Assembly (NCBI GenBank): GCA_947683425.1
Contig: CANTUQ010000055.1
Coordinates: forward strand, 6,206,501-6,270,500
DNA length: 64,000 nt
Direction of reading: 5' to 3'
Origin: Excoecaria cochinchinensis
Lineage: Eukaryota > Streptophyta > Magnoliopsida > Malpighiales > Euphorbiaceae
The position numbers and the translations under genes were made by a program. This document shows positions 10,555-22,558 of the stretch, in pieces (position 1 is the first letter of the stretch; the number at the start of each line of letters is the position of its first letter). Below the pieces are notes generated by a model, which saw only the letters and a list, made by a program, of their open reading frames with translations, had not been told where the DNA came from and did not search any database.

Positions 10555-12160
10555 TAAAATGGAAGATTCTCTAAGACAATCGTGACACTTAGGAGCAGAA
10601 AGAGGCAACCAAACTAAGAAAGATAGATGGCCACGATTAATCGTCCGTAGAAAGAAGTCATCCAAAAACCTCTTTCCTGCCTTTAATGAAGAGGATTTAA
10701 TTGACATTGGCAAGCATCTAGATTTGACTCTTATAATGATGAAAGCCTTGAAGTCAATTTTTGAAAGTTTTGGACACAAACTACAAGGCAATATAAAGCA
10801 TTTGGTTCAAAAAGGGAAAGGACCTCAAACCTCAGTGAGGGATTTCGAGGTGGAAAGAATGAGATGAGAAGAAGAAAGAGTAAGACCTTATGATAAAGGA
10901 ATTATGATCTAAGAAGGAAGGATTTGATCAGGAACCCAACGGGATGCTCATGAATTCTCCTATAGAGGAAAGGCAAGGAAAAAGAAATTCATTCCCATAA
11001 TCAAAGCCAAGCCTATAACACATACGACATGACCTACGTGCCTTTGCTTTCACCCCTACTTTCCTTTAGAGATGACGTATCATACATGTGCACTCCAAAG
11101 GGAAAGATGCTAATGAGAATGAAAGAGCAATCAACCGATCCAATTGCAAACAAAGATAAAAGATTGCTGCTCCAAACCATAAAAAAGTTTGGACTCAGCC
11201 ATCCGAAGAAGCCCATGTTTGATGGCAAAACCATTACTAAAGAGATTTAAAAAGCTAAACTTCCCAAAAGATTTAAAAAGATAAGGATGCCAATATATGC
11301 AAGTAAGACCAATCTGACATGTCACTTATTAGAATACCTCACTCATTCAAATGTATTCTTTTGATGACAAGATTTTTTATCGAGTGTTTCCCACAACATT
11401 AGCAAGAGATGCTTTAGATTAGTTCTATGATCTTCCTCTAGAATTGATCACATCCTTCAAACAAATACAAGACTTATTAACCACAAGATACATAGTTCAA
11501 TTCAGAAAGTTAAAGACAACAAATGACTTATGCAACCTAGTGTAAAGATCTAATGAGAGTTGAGAGATTATGTAGACAGATTCCAAATTGGCATTTGAGA
11601 TCAAAAACCTTCACTTGGAGATCTCAACATTTGACTTGGCATGAACTGTAAGAATTCTTCCATTGTTTAAATCTTTGACAATTGGACTACTTGTGGACTT
11701 CTCATACTTAATGGATAGAGCCAATTGATACATTCAATTGGATGATTCTCTGAGAGCTGATAGAAGAACCTTTAATACATTTGGCAACATCAATCAATCA
11801 GTCAGGGAGGAAGTGGAGCAAGAAGCCCAGAAAGAGTAAGCATGTCAAAAAAACACTGAGAAAATGACATAAATTAAGCAAGAAAGGTTTGATCACCATA
11901 CGAATAATCTATCTACCTACATAATGCTCAATTCTTCTCCCACCAAAGTGTTGATGTGGATCAAAGAAAAAGAACAACAAGGTCAACTAGCCATAGAAAA
12001 TGTCTGATAAGACATATGCAAAGAGAGACAAGACAAATTTTTTTTTTATTTCCATAAAGATGTAGGACACATAACAAATGAATGCAATTCCCTCAAAGAT
12101 GAGATTGAGAGGCTTTTGCATAAGGGATCAATAAAAAGATTCATGAGACAATAACAAAGA
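10555..12160 (+). pseudogene. Tat gag pseudogene
   Basis: Decayed gag of the old Tat element. With several frame changes and stops, a retrotransposon-gag block can be read at about 11375-11490 (landmarks RVFPTTLARDAL and SFKQIQDLLTTRY), then ESLRDYVDRFQ near 11545. A C-terminal zinc-binding-like segment sits at about 12045-12150 (FHKDVGHITNECNSL, then a charged region). No uninterrupted frame exceeds 75 codons, so no protein is expected. Confidence 0.7.
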
Positions 12161-12269
12161 AGTCCTTGCAAAACTATAAATACCAGAGTCCTATCAAATT
12201 CTGAGGATAAAGATGGAAGAAAAACTAAAAATGTCAAAAGACATAGAAACAAAGCCAAAATCATCAATA

Positions 12270-12780
12270 TGATTATCGATGGATCCTTTTACCTTGAGGA
12301 TTTTTCCAAAAGGGAAAAATAAGAGGCAAAGGAATATATTTCTCAGCCAAATCAAAGAAGTTTCCTATAGTCTCTATACGCCAAAAGATGTAGGTGACAT
12401 CAAATTTCTCGATGAAGATGCTCTAGTAGTGCAAGCTACATTAATTAATTTGCTTGTTAAGATAATACTGGTGGATAATGGAAGTGATGTGAACGTGTTT
12501 ACTTTATAAGCATACAAGCAGTTTTAACTCCCGATCAGCGAGCTCAAACCAAGTACCACTCATTTGATCGGGCTTAGTAATGCCATTATTCTGGTTGTAG
12601 GGCCTATCAACCTGTTTGTAGTTATGGAGGATGACGCTGCAATTCATACATGTAAATGCACTTTCATAATCATGGACATCTACTTTGCATATAATGCAAT
12701 TTTTGGAAAGACCATTTTTATTCTTAATAGGAGTAGTTACTAGCATCAGATGCATGGTAATAAATATCCCCACTAGAAAG
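12270..12780 (+). pseudogene. Tat aspartic protease pseudogene
   Basis: A retropepsin-like segment. Landmarks are ILVDNGSDVNVF (12462-12504), where the family has D-T/S-G-S-S, then a frame with stops leading to AYNAIFGK near 12690-12715 (family: YNAILGR). The replacement in the active-site loop and the stop near 12507 indicate decay. Confidence 0.65.
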
Positions 12781-12984
12781 AAAGTTGCTATCCTTAAGGG
12801 AAATAAAAAAGGTTCAAGAGAAGCATATGTCACCATGATAAAGGAAAGAAAGCAAGCCTATGTTGTAAAACTCATTATAGAGGAGAAAGAGGCCGGGAAT
12901 CTGAAGATGGATATAAAAGGGCATCTTATCATAAGAGAGTTATCCAAGGGAAAGGAGATCAAAATTGGATCAGATATGACATTA

Positions 12985-14409
12985 GAAACTAAAAAAAAAA
13001 TAAGTCATACAAGTGCTAATATTAAGCTAAGCTGCTTTCACTTGGACATAAGAAGATATCCCTGGAATAGACCCAAATGTCATCATGCACAAGCTGAATG
13101 TGGATATGAACTACCCTCCTATAAAGAAAAGACTAATAAGGCATGCACCCAATTGAAAAACAAAATCATATATAAATCAATGGATAGATTGTTGAAGGCA
13201 AAGACGATTAGGGAGGTCCACTACCTCAATTGGCTAGCAAATGTAGTGCTTGTCAAAAAGAAGAATGGGAAACTCATAATGTGCACTGACTTTACTTACT
13301 TGAACAAAGCTTTTCCAAAGGATGACTATCATTTGCCTAATATTGATCAACTTATTGACACAATAGCCTATCACACCATCTATTCCATTTTTTACACTTA
13401 TACAGGCTACCATCAAATCTTAATGAGGTTATTAGACAAAGAAAAAAATAAGCTTTATCACTCATGAAGGAACCTTTTGCTACAAAGTGATGCCTTTTGG
13501 CCTAAAAACTACTGGAACGACATATCAATGCCTCATGAATAAGATCATTAAGGAAAAGATTAAAAAGAATGAGGAGGTTTATTTAGATAATATGATCGTC
13601 AAAAGCAGAAGCTAAGAGGAACATGCTTTCAACCTAGCCAAAGTCTTCAACACTTTAAATCAATTTCAAGTGAAGTTGAACCTTGAGAATTGCACCTTCG
13701 GAGTACCTTCTGAGAAATTCTTGGGATTCATAGTCTCAAAGAGGAATTAAAGCTAACTTAAAAAAATTAAGGCAATCTTTGAAATGCAACCACCAATTAG
13801 TGTAAAAGACATCCAGAAGCTGAACAGAAGAATCATAGCACTAGGAAGATTTATATCTTCCTTAGCCAAATGTTGAACTCCATTCTTAAAGAAACTGAGA
13901 AAGTATGAGAATTTTGCCTGCGAAGAACATTGTCAAAAAGCATTCAAAGAATTAAAAGAATTCCTAACCAGAACTCCTTTATTGAGTTGACTGATCCATG
14001 GAGAAAAAATTTTCCTCTGCCTTCCTATATTAGGGGAAGCTGTTGCTGCAATCTTGGTAAGGGAAGAAGGAAATTAGCAGTTGCTAATTTACTATATAAG
14101 CTAGGTGTTAAAAGGATCGGAATTGAGAAAAATCCTAGCAAAATAATCGATTATAGCTCTTATCATGAGACGAAAAAGCTAAGGCAGTATTTTAAAGCTC
14201 ATACAATTATTGTTTGATTGGACCAGCGTCTCAGAAAGATCCTTCAAATGCCTGATTTGGAGGGAAAGTTAATTGGATGGGAAATAAAATTGCAATATTT
14301 TAATGTACGATACAAACCCAGATTAATGATAAAAGCCCAGGCATTCGCAGATTTTATTACAAAATTTATAGGAGATGTGAAAGCTAAAAGACCCAAAGAA
14401 GTCTCCTAG
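12985..14409 (+). pseudogene. Tat reverse transcriptase and RNase H pseudogene
   Basis: Reverse transcriptase fingers and palm are clear: YLNWLANVVLVKKKNGK and FTYLNKAFPKDDYHLPNIDQ (about 13220-13350). A frameshift near 13440 precedes FCYKVMPFGLKTTGTTYQ. The catalytic YxDD box reads YLDN at about 13580-13595, losing the second aspartate. RNase H follows (TKKLRQYFKAHTIIV near 14170-14214, then AQAFADFI near 14338). Similarity is to the Tat/Ogre lineage of Ty3/gypsy. Several stops and frameshifts make it non-functional. Confidence 0.8.
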
Positions 14410-15089
14410 GAAATTATTGTAGATGGAGTATCCAATGAACAGGAATTAGCATCGTGATAAGAGGACCACTAGACATAACTATAAGATATGCGAAAAAGTT
14501 GAGTTTCAAAGCATCAAACAATGTAGCAAAATATGAAGCACTCTTACAAGGCTTGAGGTTGGTTAAGTCAATCTAACCAGAAAATTTTAATATTAAAAGG
14601 GACTCACATATGGTCATGAGCCAAGTCCTAGAAAGTTTGAAGACAGAAAAAAATATAAAGAAGTATCTAAAGAAAGTAAAGCTTGCTCTAAAAGACCTAG
14701 AATCGCCATAGGCAACCTATAAGTTAAAAAAAGGCCCGTGAGAAGAAATAAGGCTGCCAATTTTCTAGCCAAAATGGTAGCTTCAAATTAAAATGTAATG
14801 GAGTAAGACATCATCATAGAAGAACAATTGTTATCATCCTTAGAGGAGGTTGAGTTGATGGAAATCAATTAATAAGAGGACAAATGGCTTACGCCAATTA
14901 TAAAATATCTCCGATTAGGGAAACTTCGGTAGAATGAGGCCGAAGTAAGAAAGATTGAAATAAAGTCACTTAATTATTCTCTAATTGAAATGAAGTCACT
15001 AAATCCGAGCAGGCATTTATGGAGCACATGAAGCAAATAGGGCAATTGTAAGGAAGTTGTTACATATAGGCTATTATTGGCCTAAGGAC
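14410..15089 (+). pseudogene. Tat second (archaeal-type) RNase H and integrase start, truncated
   Basis: A second RNase H-like block, diagnostic of the Tat lineage, is readable across frames (IIVDGVSNEQELA near 14415; NNVAKYEALLQGLRL near 14518-14565; KAADFLAKM near 14750). The integrase zinc-binding start (GAHEANRAIVRKLLHIGYYW, about 15017-15077) is the last recognisable Tat sequence. At about 15089 it changes abruptly to a copia gag, so the integrase core and 3' LTR are missing. Confidence 0.65.
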
Positions 15090-15770
15090 CTGGCACACGA
15101 ACCATTACTGAGACCAGTACACAAGCCGAAAGGATATATTTTGAAGCTTGGGAAAAGTATAATAGGTTGAGTCTTAACTTGATGTGATTGACAATGGTTG
15201 AAAATGTTAAACCATCGATGCCTAATACAGACAATGTGAGGAAATTTATGATGAAAATCAAGGAGTACTCACAATCAGACATAGCTGACAAGTCTATTGT
15301 AGGAAACTTGATGAGCGAATTAACAACCAAGAAGTTTGCTCGATCGTAACCAATCCACGATCATGTAACAGGCATGTCAAATTTGGCTACAAAGCTGAAA
15401 TCAATGGGCATAGATGTGAGTGAGTCCTTCCTAGTACAATTCATTATCAACTCACTTCCTCCTAAATTTGGTTACTTCCAACTGTTATAATAATCTTAAG
15501 GAGAAATGGAACTTTCAAGAAATCAAGGCCATGTTGGTACAAGAGAAAGGGAGATTAAAAAAAATGAAGGAACACTCTATGCATCTTACAGTACACAGTG
15601 AAGCTAGCAGCAAAAGGGAAAGCCAGGAAAGGAGAACAACAAGAAGGATAAAGCCCCAATGAAGGTTAATAAGGGCCAAATCCATAAAGAGCAGCATTGT
15701 TTCTTCTACAAGAAAGCTGGTCACCTCAAGAAAGATTGCCTTAAGAGAAAGGGTTGGTTCGAAAAGAAAG
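15090..15770 (+). pseudogene. Copia gag pseudogene, 5' truncated
   Basis: Ty1/copia capsid region starting mid-gag at the junction with Tat DNA (AWEKYNRLSLNL near 15148, then MSELTTKKFA near 15311). The zinc knuckle near 15694-15740 reads HCFFYKKAGHLKKDC: the second cysteine of the usual C-x2-C-x4-H-x4-C is a tyrosine. In-frame stops and shifts occur. No 5' LTR, primer site or gag start is present. Confidence 0.75.
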
Positions 15771-16140
15771 GTAAGTACTATATTTTAGTATGTTTTGAAA
15801 CAAACCTTATTGAGGTGCCCAATAATTCCTGGTGGTTAGATTCAGCTGCAACTCCTCATGTGTCACATGTTATGCAGGAATTCATTTCAATCCAAACCAT
15901 AAAAGAAATTGAAAAGTTCCTGTATATGGGTAACAGAATGAAGGCATGAATAGAAGGAATTGGGACATATATATTGATATTAGACACTGGTTGTAGTCTA
16001 GATCTTAAAAAGTGTGTTTATGTTCCCAGATGTGCAAGAAATTTAGTTTATGTTAGTAAGTTGGATGAGATAGGTTTTAATTTCAATGTTGCAAACGGTA
16101 TTTTTTCTTTGTCTAAATGATAGTAATATTATGGTTTTTG
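15771..16140 (+). pseudogene. Copia protease pseudogene
   Basis: The segment WWLDSAATPHV at about 15831-15863 matches the copia protease active-site region, where the family has D-S-G-A-T; here G is A. A frame break at about 15949 follows, and the rest of the protease is readable only in other frames (KCVYVPRCARNLVYVSKL near 16010-16065). Confidence 0.7.
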
Positions 16141-17010
16141 TACATTAATGGATGGTTTATATCGTTTTAACCTTAATATTAATTATTTTGAATCCTCGTT
16201 TCATGTTAAACATAATATTGGTAATAGTGCACATAATGAACACTTTGTTTACTTGTGGCATCAAAGGTTAGGTCATATATCTAGAGAAAGGGTGATGACG
16301 TTAGCGAAAAGTGAAATTTTACCTCAACTAGATTTTACTGATTGGGATGTGTGTGTGGATTGCATTAAAGGCAAACAAACTAAACACATATCTAAGAATT
16401 CAGCCATAAGAAGTACATAGTTACTTGAATTAATACACATTGATATATGTGGTCCATATATGTTCCATCTTGGGGTGGTGAAAAGTATTTTATCACCTTT
16501 ATTGATGACTATTCATGTTATTATTATCTCTATGTACTACATAAAAAGTCACAATTAGTGGACATTCTCGAAGTGTTCATTAATGAAGTGGAAATGTAGT
16601 TAGATACAAAAGTGAAAGTAGTAAGGTGTGATAGAGGTGGTGAATATTATGGTAAATATGATGAGAATGGATAGTGTCTAGGTCCATATGCAAAACTTCT
16701 TCAAAGTCAAGGCATTTGTGCCCAATATACAATGCCTGGTACACCATAACAGAATGTTGTAGCTGAAAGGCGGAATCATACTCTTATGGATATGGTTAAG
16801 GGTATGTTAAGTTACTCTAATGTAAATTTATTTTTATGGATGTATGCATTAAAGACAGCTATATATCTACTTAATAGGGCTCCTAGTAAAGTAGTTCCTG
16901 TGACACCTTGTGAATTGTGGATAGGTAGGAAACCTAGCTTGAGGCACCTGCATGTTTGGGGTTGCCTAGCGGAAATAAGGATTTAAAATCCTCATGAAAA
17001 GAAACTTATG
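16141..17010 (+). pseudogene. Copia integrase pseudogene
   Basis: Gag-pre-integrase with the H-x-H zinc-binding start (LWHQRLGHISRERVM, about 16252-16300; CVDCIKGKQTK near 16350), then the catalytic core split by stops (HIDICGPY near 16438; CDRGGEYYG near 16627; ERRNHTLMDM near 16765). All three acidic catalytic positions appear present but the frame is broken at about 16420, 16600, 16675 and 16750. The C-terminal part ends near 16986. Confidence 0.75.
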
Positions 17011-17479
17011 AAAGGACCATTAGTGGTTACTTCGTTGGTTATCCAGAAAAGTCCAAAGGGTATATATTTTACTATCATAACCATGGTATAAGGATAGCTG
17101 AGTCTAGTAATGCTAGGTTCATTAAAAATGGACAAATCAGTTAAAGTGGGGAACCGTGAAAGGTGGATATATTCAAGAGATTCAGGTGGAGAATCTTTCA
17201 TCTAGTGTCTCTTCTGAAGTTATTGTTCCTCTTGTTGCGTTACAACCATGCAATATACTGGAGCAACAAGTTAATATTTCAAACACACAAAAAGAGAATA
17301 TCAATAATGAACCAGTAAATAATTTGCAAGTCACAAATGATGAAATGATACCATAAGAAATAACATTGTGAATGTCTATAAAGGATAAAAGACTAATTAT
17401 ATCAGATGACTATGTGGTGTATTCACTTGAGCACTAGTGTGACTTGAGCACTAGTGTGACTTGAGCATTGATAAGGAGC

Positions 17480-18231
17480 CAATCTCATTTAAAGAAGCCA
17501 TAAAATGTAATAATTTTGAAAAATGGCTCTATGCTATAAAAAAATAGTTAAAATCTATGGATGATAATAAAGTCTGGGAACTAGTTGAGTTACCTGAAGG
17601 CTCAAAGCAGGTGGGCTGTAAATGGGTCTTTAAGACCAAATGGGACTCGAAAGGCAATATTGAAAGGTATAAGGCCAAACTTGTAGCCAAATGTTATACT
17701 CAAAATGATGGCATTGACTTTAAAGAAACATTCTCTCTAGTTTCAGAGAAGGACTCTTTAAGAATTATTATGGCATTGGTAGCTCATTATGATTTAGAGC
17801 TTCACCAAATGGATGTAAAGATCGCTTTTCTGAATGGTGACTTACAAGAAGAAGTATATATAGACCAACTAAAAGGTTTTATGATTGCAAAAAAGAAAAA
17901 TATGGTGTGTAAATTAAAGAAGTCAATATATGGTTTGAAACAAGCTTCCCGACAGTGGTATCTTAAGTTCAATGATACCATTACCTCTTATGGTTTTGTA
18001 GAAAACATTATTGATAGGTGTATATATATGAAGGTCAGTAGGAGCAAGTTCATTATTTTAGTACTGTATGTTAACGATACTCTTTTGGCTGCTAATGATT
18101 TGGGCTTGTTACATGATGTAAAGAAATTTCTCTCTAATAACTTTGAAATGAAAGATATGAGTGAGGCATTCTATGTGATTGGAATAAAAATATTCCGTGA
18201 CAGGGCACATGGATTGTTAAGATTGTCTTAG
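17480..18231 (+). pseudogene. Copia reverse transcriptase, mutated active site
   Basis: The longest copia frame in the window, 224 codons from 17557. Landmarks are GCKWVFKTKWDSKGNIERYK, HQMDVKIAFLNGDLQEEVYI and KSIYGLKQASRQWYLKF. The catalytic box reads YVNDTLLA (about 18068-18091) instead of YVDD, so the first catalytic aspartate is lost. The frame ends with a stop at 18229-18231, before RNase H. Confidence 0.85.
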
Positions 18232-18995
18232 AAAGGATATATTAGTAAAGTATTAGAGAGATTTAAGATGAAAAAATACTCAGCAGGGCTAGTTCTAATT
18301 TAGAAATGGGGTAAATTTAGTGAAATATAAGGTCCCAAAAATGATTTGGATCGAAAGGAAATGGAATCTATTCCCTATGCATCTGTAGTTGGGAGTCTGG
18401 TGTATATTCTGACTTGTACTCGACCGGACATCAGTTTTGCAGTTGGAATGTTAGGCTGATATCAAAGTAATCCCAAAATGGATCACTGGAAAGAAGTAAA
18501 GAAAGTCCTTAGGTATTTACAAGGTACCAAGGATTATATACTCACATAGATGAAATCAAATCATCTAGAAGTGATTGGTTATTCAGATTCAAACTATGTT
18601 GGTCGTGTAAACTCAAGGAAATCAACTTTCGATTATCTATTCCAACTAGCAGGAGGGGCAATTTCTTGAAAGAGTGGAAAATAATTTGTTATTGCTACTT
18701 CCAGTATGGAGGCTGAATTTGTGGCATGCTTTGAGGCCACTATTCAAGCATTGTGGTTGCAAAAATTTGTCTTAGGGCTAGTTATTGTCAACAATATAGC
18801 TAGACCGCTAAGAATTTATTGTGATAATTTCACAGTTATCGTCTTTTCTAAAAATGACAAGTACTCTATGGGTGCTGAACATAGAGATTTGAAATACTTA
18901 TCAGTCAAATAAGAAGAGCAAAAACATAAAGTGTTAATTGAGCATATTGAAATTGGTCTAATGATAGCGGATCCTTTAACTAAAGGATTACTGCC
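18232..18995 (+). pseudogene. Copia RNase H pseudogene
   Basis: Connection and RNase H segments are read with stops: SVVGSLVYILTCTRPDISFAV near 18386-18445, YSDSNYVGRVNSRKS near 18583-18625, MEAEFVACFEA at 18706-18738 and IADPLTKGLLPKTF near 18962-19005. This marks the 3' end of pol. Confidence 0.75.
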
Positions 18996-19419
18996 TAAAA
19001 CATTTATTGGTCATGTTGAAATGATGGGCATTATAGACAAGTCCTTGTTAGCATGAGATCATGTTATGCATATACATATGTTTGGTTATTTGCTATTATT
19101 GTTTTGACACTTATGAATCCAATTAAAGTTATATTTTTGCTTATTTGTTGGTTGTCACATTATGTAGTGTACATTCATCGTCTTACTGTAATGACAAATT
19201 ATGTTTTAAGAAAAACATCAAAGTTCAGAATTATAGTATTTCTCTATTATAGTTATTTTGAATTGAGTTGATTGTGTGATACATGGAAGGAATCATGTCG
19301 CTAGATGACTTGTGACCGTCATGATCCCATCATTTTAATTCATTCAAGTTTGACGATTTTATAGATTCGATATATGGTGCATGCTTAAAATATTGTTGGA
19401 TTGTTAAGTCGTAACATGA

Positions 19420-19880
19420 GTAAAGTGGTAGATTGTTAGATTAATTTTAATAATTATAAAAGTGCAACCCATATTACTTGAGTTAATTCTAATGTAAGGT
19501 GAGCCCAAAATAATGGTTATTAGGCTTCTAGAGAATTTTAGAATCACTAGGGTTTAATTATAAAAGGAGAACTCTTCCCTCTCCCTTTACATAATAAAAT
19601 ATATATATAAAAAAATATATAATTATCAAAATATGAAAAAGTTCGTTCTTGTGCCGTTGAAAAAGAATAAAGAAAAGTGAAAGAAAAGAGTGGATAAAAT
19701 ATTTGTAACCATGGATCCAAGTTAGTATTTCTTTTCTCTCTTATAATATGAATCCTAATTAAATTAGTTGAATCAATTGTGTCATCAATGATCTTGAAAG
19801 AATTCTAAGCTTGTAATATTATTTAGAAAATTAAAGTTTATGATTACATTTAATACATGCATAAATATAAATAATTTTGA
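19420..19880 (+). mobile_element. Copia polypurine tract and 3' LTR (end uncertain)
   Basis: AAAGTGGTAGAT just before TGTTAGATTAATT at 19434 fits a decayed polypurine tract and LTR start. An LTR promoter-like TTATAAAAGG occurs at about 19560. Without a 5' LTR for comparison, the right end is a guess (before 19924). Confidence 0.45.
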
Positions 19881-19923
19881 TTACTAGCCGACAACTATTA
19901 ATTCACCTATACACATGATATAT

Positions 19924-20186
19924 AGTCCTTCCATTTATATGTCATTTTTAAACTTTCAATAAAATATTAATTTATTTTTTCAATTTTCAATACAATATTA
20001 ATTTCATATTTAATTTACAATATTATTAAACAAATTAGATTTAAATTAGAATTTTAAAAGTAATAAAAACATGGGTAATTTAGTCATTCTCTAATATATT
20101 TTAAATTCTAAATTTAGCCTTAATTAATGTTTTTAATTCTAACGAAAATAACAAAAGTGACATATATTATGAAATTGAGAGAGTAA
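19924..20186. mobile_element. Stowaway-like MITE
   Basis: About 265 bp bounded by imperfect terminal inverted repeats: the left end reads AGTCCTTCCATTTATATGTC, and the right end, read on the minus strand, contains ACTCTCTCAATTTCATAATA followed by TATGTCAC. Both abut TA dinucleotides. The CTCCCTCC-like terminus followed by a GTCA motif is typical of Stowaway-type MITEs. It is AT-rich with no coding capacity and lies about 0.6 kb upstream of the AAA-ATPase start. Confidence 0.6.
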
Positions 20187-20766
20187 TATATTAAAAGAAA
20201 AGTTATTTCAAATATTAAATCAAAATAATGGCTATAAAAAAATAAAAAAAATAAAACAACTATAAAATGATATGAGAATTAAAAAAAACTACTAAAAATT
20301 GTAAACAAATGATAGAAAAAATACTAAAAAAAGTTATTTCAAATATTAAGTAAAAAACAGTGGCATTAAAATAATAAAAAAAAACATGTAATGAAGTTGC
20401 TTTTAGAGCGTGAAATGAACTGATCTGCAATTTATTTATACGAATTATCAATCAATTAGAAAATAAAAATAAAAAAAAAGGAAACATGTGCAGTATGTCG
20501 GCGGGACAAAGAAATAATGAGGAAGCAAATGTGGTAATTCGTACTTGTAGATTAACACAAATTTATATTTAATAAAATATATGCAATGGCATTTTAGTAA
20601 TTAAAGTAAAAAGAGATGAACAATCTAGTAAAATCGAAAAGCAAACCATCTCCACAATTTATCTTTTGGGTTTAGTTACAGATGCAAAAATAGCTTTTGC
20701 CAAAACAACCTAAAATATTTTAGAAGCTCTAAGTTAAACATTTTAATAGCCTCTCTTAATCACCGG
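20187..20766. other. Upstream region of the AAA-ATPase gene
   Basis: AT-rich DNA. It has a direct repeat of AGTTATTTCAAATATTAA at about 20201 and 20332. No motif can be assigned with confidence apart from the TATA box that follows. Confidence 0.4.
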
Positions 20767-20774
20767 TATATAAA
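20767..20774 (+). promoter_or_regulatory. TATA box of the AAA-ATPase gene
   Basis: TATATAAA lies 57 bp before the ATG at 20831, placing a transcription start near 20800 and giving a short 5' leader. Strength is inferred from motif and spacing only. Confidence 0.65.
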
Positions 20775-20830
20775 ACTACACATTCCTAGTTTACCTAGTT
20801 GTTGCGTCTCTCTTGAAAAATCAAAGCATC

Positions 20831-22339
20831 ATGCAAGCCTATTCTTTCTTAGAAAATACAAGGATGTTCCCTTCAACATCCTCTTTGCTATCCTTGTATG
20901 CTTCCTTCTCCACATCTTTGATGCTACTAAGAAATGCCTACCATGAACTTGTGCCCAAGAAACTTGAATCCTTCATCATCTCAAAAATCTACTTGCTTTT
21001 CTGTCGGAGAAACTTATCTCCTTCTTATGCTACTTTCATCATCGATGATTCTTGGGATGGTCTTGACCGTAACAAGCTCATAGATGCTTCAAGATTTTAC
21101 TTATCCGCCAAAGTTGGTCGCAACAACAATGTAATTAGAGTAGGAAAGTTCAGAGGCCAAAGGAATGTGACCGCTGCTCTTGTTGAAGGTGAAAAGATTG
21201 TTGATGTTTTCCAAGGAATTGAAATTACATGGCGATTTGCTAAACAAGAAAACGACGATTGTCCATCTGGCAAAGCTAAAAAGGAAAGGAGCATTAACAA
21301 GGGTCAATTTGAGATTATTTTTGAAGAACAATATAAAGAAAAGGTATTTAATGAGTACTTGACTCATATTCTAGATACTTCTACGTTATTAACTGAAGGA
21401 GATAAGGTTTTGAAGCTGTTTACAAGGTCTAATCTGCGCTGGACTGGTATAGATTTTCGACATCCAGCTACTTTCGATGCACTCGCCATGGATCACGAGT
21501 TGAAGAAATCGATTATTGATGATCTGGAGAGGTTCTTGGGAAGGAAAGATTTCTACAAGAAAATTGGGAAAGCTTGGAAGCGTGGATATTTGTTGTATGG
21601 ACCTCCTGGAACTGGGAAATCGAGCTTGATCGCGGCCATGGCTAATTACTTGAAATTTGATGTGTATGATTTGGAGCTTGGTAATATATTTTCTGATGAT
21701 GATTTGAGGAAGGCTATGCTTGATATTGACAGAAAGTCCATAACTGTAATTGAGGATATTGATTGCAATTCAGAAGTACGAAAAAGACGCAAACCATCAT
21801 CAGTATCACCTGATAAATCTGATGAGGAATCCACTTATGCCAAGGTTAGTACATATCCTGTGATTAAAAACAGAGAACTCTGATTCTGCTTTGCTCTGTT
21901 CTGTTTGATAATTTAATTTTTGTCTTGTTTTTTTGAGGAACAGCAATTTTCTCTTTCATCTCTATTAAACTGCATTGATGGGTTATGGTCAAGCTGTGGA
22001 GAGGAGAGGATTATAGTGTTCACAACTAATCATAAAGAAGTATTAGATCCTGCATTGCTTCGACCGGGTCGAATGGATATGCACATTCATATGTCTTATT
22101 GTACTACTCGAGGATTCAGAGTTTTGGCCTCTAATTATCTTGGAGTTAAAGATCATCAATTGTTTGAAGAAATTGATGATTTGATTGAAAGTGTAGAGGT
22201 GACACCTGCTGCTTTGGCTGAAGAGTTACTGAAGAGTGATAATCCTGACATTGCTCTTGCTGAAGTTATCAATTTGCTTAAGCAAAAGAAAATGGAGAAA
22301 GAATTAGCGGAAGATGGAAAGAAAAGCTTTGTTGACTGA
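20831..22339 (+). CDS. AAA-ATPase, BCS1-like (AAA-ATPase ASD family), two exons
   Basis: Exons 20831-21844 and 21944-22339, joined by a phase-0 intron (GT at 21845, AG at 21942-21943), encode 469 residues. The upstream TTG-initiated extension is ignored because the first ATG is at 20831. Residues about 15-33 form a hydrophobic anchor. An AAA-associated N-terminal domain follows (FIIDDSWDG, RFYLSAKVG). The ATPase core has HPATFDALAMD, Walker A GPPGTGKSS (257-265), Walker B TVIEDID (305-311) and, in exon 2, TTNHKEVLDPALLRPGRMD (365-383), which includes the arginine-finger region. The tail (VTPAALAEELLKSDN) matches plant BCS1-like proteins. These are membrane-anchored ATPases of mitochondria or ER, some induced by stress or salicylate; the exact role here is unknown. 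Length is near the family norm and all key motifs are intact. This is the only convincing host gene in the window. Confidence 0.93.
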
Positions 22340-22463
22340 CAGCGTTTACTATGTTATTTTGTCTTAATTTAATGCAATGTGTTTTGTCTTTACTCATTTT
22401 ATCATTTGCACTTAAATCTCCTGCGATAGTTGGACGAATGATAAAGTAATGAAAAGTTTTGCC

Positions 22464-22469
22464 AATAAA
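22464..22469 (+). terminator. Candidate poly(A) signal AATAAA
   Basis: AATAAA lies 125 bp after the stop codon of the AAA-ATPase gene and before the copia insertion at 22559, so the gene could retain its native 3' end. Confidence 0.5.
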
Positions 22470-22553
22470 TTGATATTATGCGGTCTGAAGATAAAGAAAT
22501 CAATTGTTGACGAACGAACAGAAGTGGGACTTGACAAAAACAAAACCATAAAG

Positions 22554-22558
22554 CAATA
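22554..22558. repeat. Target site duplication CAATA (left)
   Basis: Identical to 30481-30485 on the other side of the copia element. Confidence 0.9.

Noticed and set aside
12504..12836. 110-codon minus-strand frame with cysteines
   Set aside because: Antisense of the Tat protease region; cysteine spacing fits no zinc-finger pattern.
20813..20830. Six-residue N-terminal extension of the AAA-ATPase from a TTG codon
   Set aside because: TTG is not a usual plant start; ATG at 20831 is first, near the TATA box and gives a normal N terminus.
21097..21367. Minus-strand frames within the AAA-ATPase
   Set aside because: Antisense shadows of exon 1.
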